From positions 561,501 through 625,500 of the forward strand of contig NW_027182875.1 of the NCBI RefSeq assembly GCF_041146395.1: a stretch of 64,000 nucleotides of DNA, in the 5' to 3' direction. Shown piece by piece: positions 47,001 through 61,090 of this stretch (the first letter of the stretch is position 1; every line of letters starts with the position of its first letter). The notes below the pieces were generated by a model that did no database searches, was not told the DNA's origin, and was given only the letters and a program-made list of their open reading frames with translations. Source of the stretch: Eulemur rufifrons. Taxonomy: Eukaryota; Chordata; Mammalia; Primates; Lemuridae. The position numbers were made by a program, and so were the translations under genes.

Positions 47001-50000
47001 CTTCAGCATAGTTATGTCCGTCGCAGCCTTCTTGGGTTTCAGGAGGCACATACAAACGTTATCAAAATTATGGTGAGACGCTGAAAACCTGCAAATAATT
47101 TTCAACGTGCTGGTTAATTTGAAAACTCTCCAGTATACTTCTTGGAACAAGCCAGGTACCTGTGCCCAGGCATAGAGGAGTATATAGAAACATGGTGGAA
47201 TCCCAGCTGATGAAGCAAAGGATTCTTAAAGGAATGAGATGACCATGCGGAACCTGTTCAATTCTCTGAAACACAATCCGCACTTTTCACCTGCCAAACA
47301 CATGCCCACTACTCTTCTCTGGGGATAATAAAAACAAACCAGCGATCTGACAGAGGGCCTGAACACCCATCCTGACCGACCCCGCAAAAAAAAAAGTACC
47401 CTCCAGCTCCTAATTATAATGCTAACTTGCAAAATTTCCCTGCATTTTTAAACAATGGAGAAATGGTGGTGGGATGATACTTAGAAGAATGGCTTCTTGT
47501 CAGTCTCCACTCACAAAAATAGGCAACACCAAGTCAGCTACGCCTCAGCATAGTTATTTCCGTAGCAGCCATATTTGGTTTCAGTAGGCACATACACACG
47601 TTATCTCAATTATGGTGAAACGCTGAAAACCTGCAAAGGATTTTCAACATACTGGTTAATTGAAAAGGTGTGAGGCATACTTCTCCGAGCAAGCCAGTTT
47701 CCTGTGCCCACGCATAGAGAAGTATATAGAACCATGGTGGATTCCCAGCTCATGAAGCAAAGGATTCGTAAAGGAACGGGATTACCATGCGGATCCTGTT
47801 TATTTCTCTAAAACAGATCCGCAGTTTTCACCTGCCATACTAATACCCACTTCTCCTCTCTGGGGATAATAAAAACAAACCAGCGAACTGACAGAGGGAC
47901 TGACCAACACATCCACACCGACCCCACAGGAAAAAGAAAAAAAAAACACCGTAGCCTCCAGCTACTAATTATAATGCTAACTTGCAAAATTTCCCTGCCT
48001 TTTAAAACAATGGAAACATGGTGGTGGGATGATACTTAGAAGAATGGCTTCTTGTCAGTCTCCACTAACAAAAATAGGCAACACCAAGTCAGCTACTCCT
48101 CAGCATAGTTATGTCCGTCGTAGCCTTCTTGGGTTTCAGGAGGCACATACAAACGTTATCAAAATTATGGTGAAACGCTGAAAACCTGCAAATAATTTTC
48201 AACGTAGTGGTTAATTGAAAAGCTCTGCGGCATACTTCTTGGAACAAGCCAGGTACCTGTGCCCACGAATAGAGGAGTATATAGAAACATGGTGGAATCC
48301 CAGCTGATGAAGCAAAGGATTCTTAAAGGAATGAGATGACCATGCGGTTCCTGTTTAATTCTCTGAAACACAATCTGCACTTTTCACCTGCCAAACACAT
48401 GCCCACTTCTCCTCTCTGGGGATAATAAAAAGAAACCAGTGAATTGACAGATGGCCTGACCAAGCCATCCACACTGACCCCACAAAAAAAAATGTACCCT
48501 CCAGGTACTAATTATAATGCTAACTTGCAAAATTTCCCTGCATTTTTAAACAATGGAAAAATGATGGTGGGATGATACTTAGAAGAATGGCTTCATGTCA
48601 GTCTCCACTAACAAAAATAGGCAACACGAAGTCAGCTACGCCGCAGCATACTTATGTCCTTGGCAGCCATATTGGGTTTCAGGAGACACATGCACACGTT
48701 ATCACAATTATGGTGAAACGCTGAAAACCTGCAAAGGATTTTCAACATACTGGTTAATTGAAAAGCTCTGAGGCATACTTCTTGGAACAAGCCAGTTTCC
48801 TGTGCCCACGAATAGAGAAGTATATAGAACCATGGTGGATTCCCAGCTCATGAAGCAAAGGATTCTTAAAGGAACGGGATTACCGTGCGGATCCGGTTTA
48901 AATCTCTGAAACAGATCCGCACTTTTCACCTGCCATACTAATACCCACGTCTCCTCTCTGGGGATAATAAAAACAAACCAGCGAACTGACAGAGGGCCTG
49001 ACCAACACATCCACACCGACCCCACAGGAAAAAAAACAAAAAAAACAACGTAGCCTCCAGCTACTAATTATAATGCTAACTTGCAAAATTTTCCTGCATT
49101 TTTAAACAATGGAAAAATGATGGTGAGATGATACTTAGAAGAATGGTTTCTTGTCAGTCTCCACTAACAAAAATAGGCAAAACCAAGTCAGCTACGCCTC
49201 AGCATAGTTATGTTCGTGGCAGCCATCTTGGGTTTCAGGAGGCACAAACAAACGTTATCACAATTATGGTGAAACGCTGAACACCTGCAAATAATTTTCA
49301 ACGTAGTGGTTAATTGAAAAGCTCTACGGCATACTTCTTGGAACAAGCCAGTTACCTGTTCCCAAGCAAAGAGGAGTATATAGAACCATGGTGGATTTCC
49401 AGCTGATGAAGTAAAGGATTATTAAAGGAATGGGATGACCATGGGGATCATCGTTAATTCTCTGAAACAGAATCCGCCCTTTTCTCCTGCCAAACACATG
49501 CCCACTTCTCCTCTCTTGGGATAAAAAAAACTAACCAGCGAACTGACAGAGGGCCTGACCAACACATCCACACCGACCCCACAGGAAAAAAAAAAAAAAC
49601 ACCGTAGCCTCCAGCTACTAATTATAATGCTAACTTGCAAAATTTCCCTGCATTTTAAAACAATGGAAAAATGGTGGTGAGATGATACTTAGAAGAATGG
49701 CTTCTTGTCTGTATCCACTAACAAAAATAGGCAACACCAAGTCAGCTACTCCTCAGCATAGTTATGTCCGTCGCAGCCTTCTTGGGTTTCAGGAGGCACA
49801 TACAAACGTTATCAAAATTATGGTGAAACGCTGAAAACCTGCAAATAATTTTCAACGTACTGGTTAATTTGAAAACTCTCCAGCATACTTCTTGGAACAA
49901 GCCAGGTACCTCTGCCCACGCATAGAGGAGTATATAGAAACATGGTGGAATCCCAGCTGATGAAGCGAAGGAATCTTAAAGGAATGAGATGACCATGCGG

Positions 50001-53000
50001 ATCCTGTTTAATTCTCTGAAACAGAATCCGCACTTTTCACCTGCCATACTAATACCCACTTCTCCTCTCTGGGGATAATAAAAACAAACCAATGAATTGA
50101 CAGATGGCCTGACCAACCCATCCACACTGACCACACACACAAAAAAAAAACAACAGTACCCTCCAGCTACTAATTATAATGCTAACTTGCAAAATTTCCC
50201 TGCATTTTTAAACAATGGAAAAATGATGGTGGGATGGTACTTAGAAGAATGGCTTCTTGTCAGTCTCCACTAACAAAAATAGGCAACACGAAGTCAGCTA
50301 CGCCTCAGCATACTTATGTCCTTGGCAGTCATATTGGGTTTCAGGAGACACATACAGACGTTATCACAATTATGGTGAAACGCTGAAACCTGCAAAGGGT
50401 TTTCAACATACTGGTTAATTGAAAAGCTCTGAGGCATACTTCTTTGAACAAGCCAGTTTCCTGTGCCCACGCATAGAGAAGTATATAGAACCATGGTGGA
50501 TTCCCAGCTCATGAAGCAAAGGATTCTTAAAGGAACGGGATTACCATGCGGATCGTGTTTAATTCTCTGAAACAGATCCGCAGTTTTCACCTGCCATACT
50601 AATACCCACTTCTCCTCTCTGGGGATAATAAAAACAAACCAGCGAACTGACAGAGGGCTTGACCAACACATCCACACCGACCCCACAGGAAAAAAAAAAA
50701 AAAACACCGTAGCCTCCAGCTACTAATTATAATGCTAACTTGCAAAATTTTCCTGCATTTTTAAACAATGGAAAAATGATGGTCGGATGATACTTAGAAG
50801 AATGGATACTTGTCAGTCTCCACTAACAAAAATAGCCAACACCAAGTCAGCTACGCCTCAGCATAGTTATGTTCGTGGCAGCCATCTTGGGTTTCAGGAG
50901 GAACAATCAAACGTTATCACAATTATGGTGAAACGCTGAACACCTGCAAATAATTTTCAACGTAGTGGTTAATTGAAAAGCTCTGCGGCATACTTCTTGG
51001 AACAAGCCAGTTACCTGTTCCCACGCAAAGAGCAGTATATAGAACCATGGTGGATTTCCATCTGATGAAGTAAAGGATTATTAAAGGAACGGGATGAGCA
51101 TGGGGATCATCGTTAATTGTCTGAAACAGAATCCGCCCTTTTCACCTGCCAAACACATGCCCACTTCTCCTCTCTGGGGATAATAAAAACTAACCAGCGA
51201 ACTGACAGAGGGCCTGACCACCCCATCCACATCGACCACACACACAAAAAAACCGTACCCTCCAGCTACTAATTATAACGCTAACTTGCAAAATTTCCCT
51301 GCATTTTAAATCAATGCAAAAATGGTGGTGGGATGATACTTAGAAGAATGGCTTCTTGTCAGTCTCCACTAACAAAAATAGGCAACACCAAGTCAGCTAC
51401 TCCTCAGCATAGTTATGTCCGTCGCAGCCTTCTTGGGTTTCAGGAGGCACAAACAAACGTTATCAAAATTATGGTGAAACGCTGAACACCTGCAAATAAT
51501 TTTCAACGTACTGGTTAATTGAAAAGCTCTGCGGCATACTTCTTGGAACAAGCCAGTTACCTGTTCCCACGCAAAGAGGAGTATATAGAACTATGGTGGA
51601 ATTCCAGCTGATGAAGTAAAGGATTATTAAAGGAACGGGATGACCATGGGATCATCGTTAATTCTCTGAAACAGAATCCGCCCTTTTCACCTGCCAAACA
51701 CATGCCCACTTCTCCTCTCTGGGGATAATAAAAACTAACCAGCGAACTGACAGAGGGCCTGACCCCCCCATCCACATCGACCCCACACACAAAAAAACCG
51801 TACCCTCCAGCTACTAATTATAATGCTAACTTCCAAAATTTCCCTTCATTTTTAACCAACGGAAAAATGATGGCGGCATGATACTTAGAAGAATGGCTTC
51901 TTGTCAGTCTCCACTAACAAAAATCGGCAAAACCAAGTCAGCTACGCCTCAACATAGTTATGTCTGTGGCAGCCATCTTGGGTTTCAAGGCACATACAAA
52001 CGTTGTCGCAATTATGAAGAAAGGCTGAACACCTGCAAATAATTTTCAATGTACTTTTTTTTGAAAAGCTCTGTGCCATACTTCTTGGAACAAGCCAGTC
52101 ACCTGTGTCCACCCATACGGGAGTATATAGAACCATGGTGGTTTCCCAGCTGATGAAGCAAAGGATTCTTAAAGGAAGCGGATGACCATGCGGATCCTGT
52201 TTAATTCTTTGAAACAGAATCCGCACTTTTCACCTGCCAACAACATGCCGACTTCTCCTCTCTGGGGATAATAAAAACAAACGAGCGAACATCTAGAGGG
52301 CCTTGCACCCACATCCACACCGACCCCACAAAAAAAAAAAGGACCCTCCAGCTACTAATTATAATACTAACTTGAAAAATTTCCCTGCATTTTAAAACAA
52401 TGGAAAAATGGTGGTGGGATGATACTTAAAGAATGGCTTCTTGTCAGTCTCCACTAACAAAAATAGGCAACACGAAGTCAGCTACTCCTCAGCATAGTTA
52501 TGTCCGTCGCAGCCTTCTTGGGTTTCAGGAGGCACAAACAAACGTTATCACAATTATGGTGAAACGCTGAACACCTGCAAATAATTTTCAACGTACTGGT
52601 TAATTGAAAATCTCTGCGGCATACTTCTTGGAACAAGCCAGTTACTTGTTCCCACGTAAAGAGGAGTATATAGAACCATGGTGGATTTCCAGCTGATGAA
52701 GTTAAGGATTATTAAAGGAACGGGATGACCATGGGGATCATCGTTAATTCTCTGAAACAGAATCCGCCCTTTTCACCTGCCAAACACATGCCCACTTCTC
52801 CTCTCTGGGGATAATAAAAACTAACCAGCGAAATGACAGAGGGCCTGACCCCCCCCCATCCACATCGACCCCACACACAAAAAAACCGTACCCTCCAGCT
52901 ACTAATTATAATGCTAACTTGCAAAATTTCCCTGCATTTTAAAACAAGGGAAAAATGGTGGTGGGATGATACTTAGAAGAATGGCTTCTTGTCTGTCTCC

Positions 53001-56000
53001 ACAAACAAAAATAGGCAACACCAAGTCAGCTACTCCTCAGCATAGTTATGTCCGTCGCAGCCTTCTTGGGTTTCAGGAGGCACATACAAACGTTATCAAA
53101 ATTATGGTGAAACGCTGAGAACCTGCAAATAATTTTCAACGTACTGGTTAATTTGAAAACTCTCCAGCATACTTCTTGGAACAAGCCAGGTACCTGTGCC
53201 CACGCATAGAGGAGTATATAGAAACATGGTGGAATCCCAGCTGATGAAGCAAAGGATTCTTAATGGAATGAGATGACCATGCGGATCCTGTTTAATTCTC
53301 TGAAACAGAATCCGCACTTTTCACCTGCCAAACACATGCCCACTTCTCCTCTCTGGGGATAATAAAAACAAACCAGTGAATTGACAGATGGCCTGACCAA
53401 CCCATCCACACTGACCCCACAAAAAAAAAAAAAGTACCCTCCAGCTACTAATTATAAAGCTAACTTGCAAAATTTCCCTGCCTTTTAAAACAATGGAAAA
53501 ATGGTGGTGGGATGATACTTGGAGAATGGCTTCTTGTCTGTCTCCACTAACAAAAATAGGCAACACCAAGTCAGCTACTCCTCAGCATAGTTATGTCCGT
53601 CGCAGCCTTCTTGGGTTTCAGGAGGCACATACAAACGTTATCAAAATTATAGTGAAACGCTGAAAACCTGCAAATAATTTTCAACGTACTGGTTAATTTG
53701 AAAACTCTCCAGCATAGTTCTTGGAACAAGCCAGGTACCTGTGCCCACGCATAGAGGAGTATATAGAAACATGGTGGAATCCCAGCTGATGAAGCAAAGG
53801 ATTCTTAAAGGAATGAGATGACCATGCGGATCCTGTTTAATTCTCTGAAACAGAATCCGCACTTTTCACCTGCCAAACACATGCCCACTTCTCCTCTCTG
53901 GGGATAATAAAAACAAACCAGTGAATTGACAGATGGCTTGACCAACCCATCCACACTGACCCCACAAAAAAAAAAAAGTACCCTCCAGCTACTAATTATA
54001 ATGTTAACTTGCAAAATTTCCCTGCATTTTTAAACAATGGAAAAATGGTGGTGGGATGATACTTAGAAGAATGGCTTCTTGTCAGTCTCCACTAACAAAA
54101 ATAGGCAACACGAAGTCAGCTACGCCTCAGCATACTTATGTCCTTGGCAGCCATATTGGGTTTCAGGAGACACATACAAACGTTATCAAAATTATGGTGA
54201 AACGCTGAAAACCTGCAAATAATTTTCAACGTACTGCTTAATTGAAAAGCTCTGCGGCATACTTCTTGGAACAAGCCAGTTACCTGTGCCCTCACCTAGA
54301 GGAGTATATAGAACCATGGTGGATTCCCAGCTGATGAAGCAAAAGTTTCCAAAAGGAACGGGATGAGCATGCGGATCCTGTTTCATTCTCTGAAACAGAA
54401 TCCGAACTTTTCTCCTGCCAAACACATGCCCACTACTCTTCTCTGGGGATAACAAAAACAAACCAGCGATCTCACAGAGGGCCGGAATACCCATCCTGAC
54501 CGACCCCACAAAAAAAAAGTACCCTCCAGCTACTAATTATAATGCCAATTTGCAAAATTTCTCTGCATTTTTAAAAAATGGAGAAATGATAGTGGGATGA
54601 TACTTAGAAGAATGGCTTCTTGTCAGTCTCCACTGAGAAAAATAGGCAACACCAAGTCAGCTACGCCTCAGCATAGTTATGTCCGTAGCAGCCATATTTG
54701 GTTTCAGTAGGCACATACACACGTTATCACAATTATGGTGAAACGCTGAAAACCTGCAAAGGATTTTCAACATACTGGTTAATTGAAAATCTCTGAGGCA
54801 TACTTCTTGGAACAAGCCAGTTTCCTGTGCCCACGCATAGAGAAGTATATAGAACCATGGTGGATTCCCAGCTCATGAAGCAAAGGATTCTTAAATGAAC
54901 GGGATTACCAGGCGGATCCTGTTTAATTCTCTGAAAAAGATCCGCAGTTTTCACCTGCCATACTAATACCCACTTCTCCTCTCTGGAGATAATAAAAACA
55001 AACCAGCGAACTGACAGAGGGCCTGACCAACGCATCCACACCGACCCCACAGGAAAAAAAAAAAAAAACACCGTAGGCTCCAGCTATTAATTATAATGCT
55101 AACTTGCCAAATTTTCCTGCATTTTTAAACAATGGAAAAATGATGGTGAGATGATACTTAGAAGAATGGATTCTTGTCAGTCTCCACTAACAAAAATAGG
55201 CAAAACCAAGTCAGCTACGCCTCAGCATCGTTATGTTCGTGGCAGCCATCTTGGGTTTCAGGAGGCACAAACAAACGTTATCACAATTATGGTGAAACGC
55301 TGAACACCTGCAAATAATTTTCAACGTACTCGTTAATTGAAAAGCTCTGCGGCATACTTCTTGGAACAAGCCAGTTACCTGTTCCCACGCAAAGAGGAGT
55401 ATATAGAACCATGGTGGATTTCCAGCTGATGAAGTAAAGGATTATTAAAGGAACGGGATAGGCATGGGGATCATCGTTAATTCTCTGAAACAGCTTCCGC
55501 CCTTTTCACCTGCCAAACACATGCCCACTTCTCCTCTCTGGGGATAATAAAAACTAACCAGCTAACTGACAGAGGGCCTGACCCCCCCATCCACATCGAC
55601 CACACACAACAAAAAATCCGTACCCTCCAGCTACTAATTATAATGCTAACTTCCAAAATTTCCCTTCATTTTTAACCAACGGAAAAATGATGGCGGCATG
55701 ATACTTAGAAGAATGGCTTCTTGTCAGTCTCCACTAACAAAAATCGGCAACACCAAGTCAGCTACGCCTCAGCATAGTTATGTCTGTGGCAGCCATCTTG
55801 GGTTTCAAGGCACATACAAACGTTGTCGCAATTATGATGAAACGCTGAACACATGCAAATAATTTTCAATGTACTTTTTATTTGAAAATCTCTGTGCATA
55901 CTTCTTGGAACAAGCCAGTAACCTGTGGCCACCCATACGGGAGTATGTAGAACCATGGTGGTTTCCCAGCTGATGAAGCAAAGGATTCTTAAAGGAAGCG

Positions 56001-59000
56001 GATGACCATGCGGATACTGTATAATTTTTGAAACAGAATCCGCACTTTTCACCTGCCAACAACATGCCCACTTCTCCTCACTGGGGATAATAAAAACAAA
56101 CCAGCGAACATCTAGAGGGCCTTGCACCCCCATCCACACCGACCCCACAAAAAAAAAAAAGTACCCTCCAGCTACTAATTATAAGACTAACTTGCAAAAT
56201 TTCCCTGCATTTTAAAACAATGGAAAAATGGTGGTGGGATGATACTTAGAAGAATGGCTTCTTGTCAGTCTCCACTAACAAAAATAGGCAACACCAAGTC
56301 AGCTACTCCTCAGCATAGTTATGTCCGTCGCAGCCTTCTTGGGTTTCAGGAGGCAAAAACAAACGTTATCACAATTATGGTGAAACTCTGAACACCTGCA
56401 AATAATTTTCAACGTACTCGTTAATTGAAAAGCTCTGCGGCATACTTCTTGGAACAAGCCAGTTACTTGTTCCCACGCAAAGAGGAGTATATAGAACCAT
56501 GGTGGATTTCCAGCTGATGAAGTTAAGGATTATTAAAGGAACGGGATGACCATGGGGATCATCGTTAATTCTCTGAAACAGAATCCGCCCTTTTCACCTG
56601 CCAAACACATGCCCACTTCTCCTCTCTGGGGATAATAAAAACTAACCAGCGAACTGACAGAGGGCCTGACCCCGCCCCATCCACATCGAACACACACACA
56701 AAAAAACCGTACCCTCCAGCTACTAATTATAATGCTAACTTTCAAAATTTCCCTGCATTTTAAAACAATGGAAAAATGGTGGTGGGATGATACTTATAAG
56801 AATGGCTTCTTGTCAGTCTCCACTAACAAAAATAGGCAACACCATGTCAGCTACTCCTCAGCATAGTTATGTCCGTCGCAGCCTTCTTGGGTTTCAGGAG
56901 GCACATACAAACGTTATCAAAATTATGGTGAAACGCTGAAAACCTGCAAATAATTTTCAACGTACTGGTTAATTTGAAAACTCTCCATCATAGTTCTTGG
57001 AACAAGCCAGGTACCTGTGCCCACGCATAGAGGAGTATATAGAAACATGGTGAAATCCCAGCTGATGAAGCAAAGGATTCCTAAAGGAATAAGATGACCA
57101 TGCGGATCCTGTTTAATTCTCTGAAACAGAATCCGCACTTTTCACCTGCCAAACACATGCCCACTTCTCCTCTCTGGGGATAATAAAAACAAACCAGTGA
57201 ATTGACAGATGGCCTGACCAACCCATCCACACTGACGCCACAAAAAAAAAAAAAAGGACCCTCCAGCTACTAATTATAATGCTAACGTGCAAAATTTCCC
57301 TGCATTTTTAAACAATGGAAAAATGGTGGTGGGATGATACTTAGAAGAATGGCTTCTTGTCAGTCTCCACTAACAAAAATAGGCAACACGAAGTCAGCTA
57401 CGCCTCAGCATACTTATGTCCTTGGCAACCATATTGGGTTTCAGGAGACACATACAAACGTTATCAAAATTATGGTGAAACGCTGAACACCTGCAAGTAA
57501 TTTTCAACGTAGTGGTTAATTGAAAATCTCTGCGGCATACTTCTTGGAACAAGCCAGTTACCTGTGCCCACACATAGAGGAGTATATAGAACCATGGTGG
57601 ATTCCCAGCTGATGAAGCAAAAGTTTCCAAAAGGAACGGGATGAGCATGCGGATCCTGTTTCATTCTCTGAAACAGAATCCGAACTTTTCACCTGCCAAA
57701 CACATGCCCACTACTCTTCTCTGGGGATAATAAAAACAAACCAGCGATCTGACAGAGGGCCTGAACACCCATCCTGACCGACCCCACAAAAAAATAAAAG
57801 TACCCTCCAGCTATTAATTATAATGCCAATTTGGAAAATTTCCCTGCATTTTTAAACAATGGAGAAATGATAGTGGGATGATACTTAGAAGAATGGCTTC
57901 TTGTCAGTCTCCACTGACAAAAATAGGCAACACCAAGTCAGCTACGCCTCAGCATAGTTATGTCCGTAGCAGCCATATTTGGTTTCAGTAGGCACATACA
58001 CACGTTATCACAATTATGGTGAAACGCTGAAAACCTGCAAAGGATTTTCAACATACTGGTTAATTGAAAAGCTCTGAGGCATACTTCTTGAAACAAGCCA
58101 GTTTCCTGTGCCCACGCATAGAGAAGTATATAGAACCATGGTGGATTCCCAGCTCATGAAGCAAAGGATTCTTAAAGGTACGGGATTACCCTGCGGATCC
58201 TGTTTAATTCTCTGAAACAGATCCGCAGTTTTCACCTGCCATACTAATACCCACGACTCCTCTCTGGGGATAATAAAAACAAACCAGCGAACTGACAGAG
58301 GGCCTGACCAACACATCCACACCGACCCCACAGGAAAAAAAAAAAAAAGCACCGTAGCCTCCAGCTACTAATTATAATGCTAACTTGCAAAATTTTCCTA
58401 CATTTTTAAACAATGGAAAAATGATGGTGAGATGATACTTAGAAGAATGGATTCTTGTCAGTCTCCACTAACAAAAATAGGCAAAACCAAGTCAGCTACG
58501 CCTCAGCATAGTTATGTTCGTGGCAGCCATCTTGGGTTTCAGGAGGCACAAACAAACGTTATCACAATTATGGTGAAACGCTGAACACCTGCAAATAATT
58601 TTCAACGTAGTGGTTAATTGAAAAGCTCTGCGGCATACTTCTTGGAACAAGCCAGTTACCTGTTCCCACGCAAAGAGGAGTATATAGAACCATGGTGGAT
58701 TTCCAGCTGATGACGTAAAGGATTATTAAAGGAACGGGATGAGCATGGGGATCATCGTTAATTCTCTGAAACAGAATCCGCCCTTTTCACCTGCCAAACA
58801 CATGCCCACTCCTCCTCTCTGGGGATAATAAAAACTAACCAGCGATCTGACAGAGGGCCTGACCCCCCCCATCCACATCGCCCACACACAAAAAAAAAAC
58901 CGTACCCTCCAGCTACTAATTATAATGCTAAGTTCCAAAGTTTCCCTTCATTTTTAACCAACGGAAAAATGATGGCGGCATGATATTTAGAAGAATGGCT

Positions 59001-59811
59001 TCTTGTCAGTCTCCGCTAACAAAAATCGGCAAAACCAAGTCAGCTACGCCTCGGCATAGTTATGTCTGTGGCAGCCATCTTGGGTTTCAAGGCACATACA
59101 AACGTTGTCGCAATTATGATGAAACGCTGAACACCTGCAAATAATTTTCAATGTACTTTTTATTTGAAAACCTCTGTGGCATACTTCTTGGAACAAGCCA
59201 GTCACCTGTGCCCACCCATACGGGAGTATATAGAACCATGGTGGTTTCCCAGCTGATGAAGCAAAGGATTCTTAAAGGAAGCGGATGACCATGCGGATCC
59301 TGTTTAATTCTTTGAAACAGAATCCGCACTTTTCACCTGCCAACAACATGCCCACTTCTCCTCTCTGGGGATAATAAAAACAAACCAGTGAACATCTAGA
59401 GGGCCTTGCACCCCCATCCACACCAACACCACAAAAAAAAAAAAAAGTACCCTCCAGCTACTCATTATAATGCTAACTTGCACAATTTCCCTGCATTTTT
59501 AAACAATGGAAAAATCATGGTGGGATTATACTTAAAAGAATGGCTTCTTGTCAGTCTCCACTGACAAAAATAGGAAACACCAAGTGAGCTACGCCTCGGC
59601 ATAGTTATGGCCGTGGCAGCCGTCTTGGGTTTCAGCAGGCACATACAAACCTTATCACAATTATGGTGAAACGCTGAACACCTGCAAATAATTTTCAACG
59701 TAGTGGTTAATTGAAAAGCTCTGCGGCATACTTCTTGGAACAAGCCAGGTACCTGTGCCCACGCATAGAGGAGTATATAGAACCATGGTGGATTCCCAGC
59801 TGATGAAGCAA
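44066..59811 (+). repeat. Satellite B array, middle block
   Basis: Around 29 further ~548-bp monomers, same orientation as the proximal block. A distinctive type with 'cttcatttttaaccaacgg' and 'caatgtactttttatttg' occurs at about 51822, 55640 and 58928, marking ~3.82-kb (seven monomers) and ~3.29-kb (six monomers) spacings. Several monomers are chimeras of two types, for example near 46250 where a short-A-tract type adopts the 'caacacatccacaccgacccc' segment. No gene is supported. Confidence 0.92.
51822..55639 (+). repeat. Satellite B 7-monomer higher-order unit
   Basis: Runs from one 'aaccaacgg' variant monomer to the next (~3818 bp). Markers inside recur at the same offset: the C-run monomer near 52849 has its partner near 56669. 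The following copy (55640-58927) has six monomers, one fewer. Confidence 0.7.
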
Positions 59812-59820
59812 AGGATTCTT
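59812..59820. repeat. Alu target-site duplication (left), AGGATTCTT
   Basis: Satellite B sequence 'aaaggattctt' is interrupted here by the Alu tail; the same nine bases recur at 60158-60166 and continue as 'aaaggaacggg', restoring the monomer. The final Ts could also belong to the tail. Confidence 0.8.
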
Positions 59821-60157
59821 TTTTTTTTTTTTTTGTTGAGACAGAGTCTCAATTTGTTGCCCAGGCTAGAGTGAGTGCCGTGGCGTCAGCTTAGTTCACA
59901 GCAACCTCAGACTCCTCGGCTTAAACAATCCTACTGCCTCAGCCTCCCGAGTAGCTGGGACTACAGGCATGCGCCACTATGCCCGGCTAATTTTTTCTAT
60001 ATAGATTTTTAGTTGTCCATATAATGTCTTTCTATTTTTAGTAGAGACGGGGTCTGGCTCTTGCTCAGTCTGGTCTCGAACTCCTGACCTCGAGCGATCC
60101 ACCCGCCTCGGCCTCCCAGAGTGCTAGGATTACAGCCGTGAGCCACCGCGCCCTTCC
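59821..60157 (-). mobile_element. Alu SINE, lemur (strepsirrhine) type, minus strand
   Basis: Dimeric Alu read from tail to head: a T-run, then 'gagacagagtctcaatttg', 'ctagagtgagtgccgtggcg', 'cctcccgagtagctgggac', a middle segment with 'ttttctatatagatttttag' and 'tagttgtccatataatg', then 'agtagagacggggtc' and a head ending 'gagccaccgcgcccttcc'. The 'gagtgccgtggcgtcagc' left arm and the T/A-rich middle are features of lemur Alus as I know them. Non-coding; no sign that it affects anything beyond the host monomer. Confidence 0.95.
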
Positions 60158-60166
60158 AGGATTCTT
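60158..60166. repeat. Alu target-site duplication (right), AGGATTCTT
   Basis: Second copy of the nine bases that flank the Alu on its left. Confidence 0.8.
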
Positions 60167-61090
60167 AAAGGAACGGGATGACCATGTGAATGCTGTTTAA
60201 TTCTCTGAAAGAGTATCCGCACTTTTCAGCTGCCATCAAATGCCGACTTCCCCTCTCTGGGGATAATAAAAACAAACCAGCAAATTTATAGAGGGCCTGA
60301 CCCCCCCATTGACACCGACCCGACGGAAAAAAAAAAAAAAAACGTACCCTCCAGCTACTAATTATAAAGCTAACTTGCAAAATTTCCCTGCATTTTTTAA
60401 CAATGGAAAAATGACGGTGGGCTTATACTTAGAATGGCTTCTTGTTAGTCTCCGCTGACAAAAATAGGCAACACCAAGTCGGCTACACCTCAGCATAGTT
60501 ATGCCCGTGGCAGCCATCTTGGGTTTCAGGAGGCACATACAAACGTTATTACAATTAGGGTGAAATGCTGAAAACCTGCAAATAATTTTCAACGTACTGG
60601 TTAATTGAAAAGCTCTGCGGCATACTTCTTGGAACAAGCCAGTTACCTGTGCCAACGCATAGAGGAATATATAGAACCATGGTGGATTCCCAGCTGATGA
60701 AGCAAAGGATTCTTAAAGGAATGGGATGACCATGTGGATCCTGTTTAATTCTCTGAAATAGAATCCACACTTTTCACCTGCCAAACACATGCCCACTTGT
60801 CCTCCCTGGGGATAATAAAAGAAAACCAGCGAACTCACAGAGGGCCTGAAACGCCCATCCACTCCTACCCCACAAAAAAAGAAAAAAAAATACGTACCCT
60901 ACATCTAATTATAATACTAACTTGCAAAATTTCCCTCCATTTTTACGAAATGGAAAAATGATGGTGGGATGATACTTAGAAGAATGTCTTCTTGTCAGTC
61001 TCCACTAACAAAAATAGGCATCAACAAGTCAGCTATGCCTCAGCATATTTATATCCGTGGCAGCCATCTTGGGTTTAAGGAGGCACATTC
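60167..61090 (+). repeat. Satellite B, distal block
   Basis: Continuation of the Alu-bearing monomer and about one and a half further monomers with their own markers ('gccatcaaatgccgacttcc', 'cgacccgacgg', 'gacggtgggcttatactt'). About 60170-60965 is repeated at 63230-64000. Confidence 0.88.
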
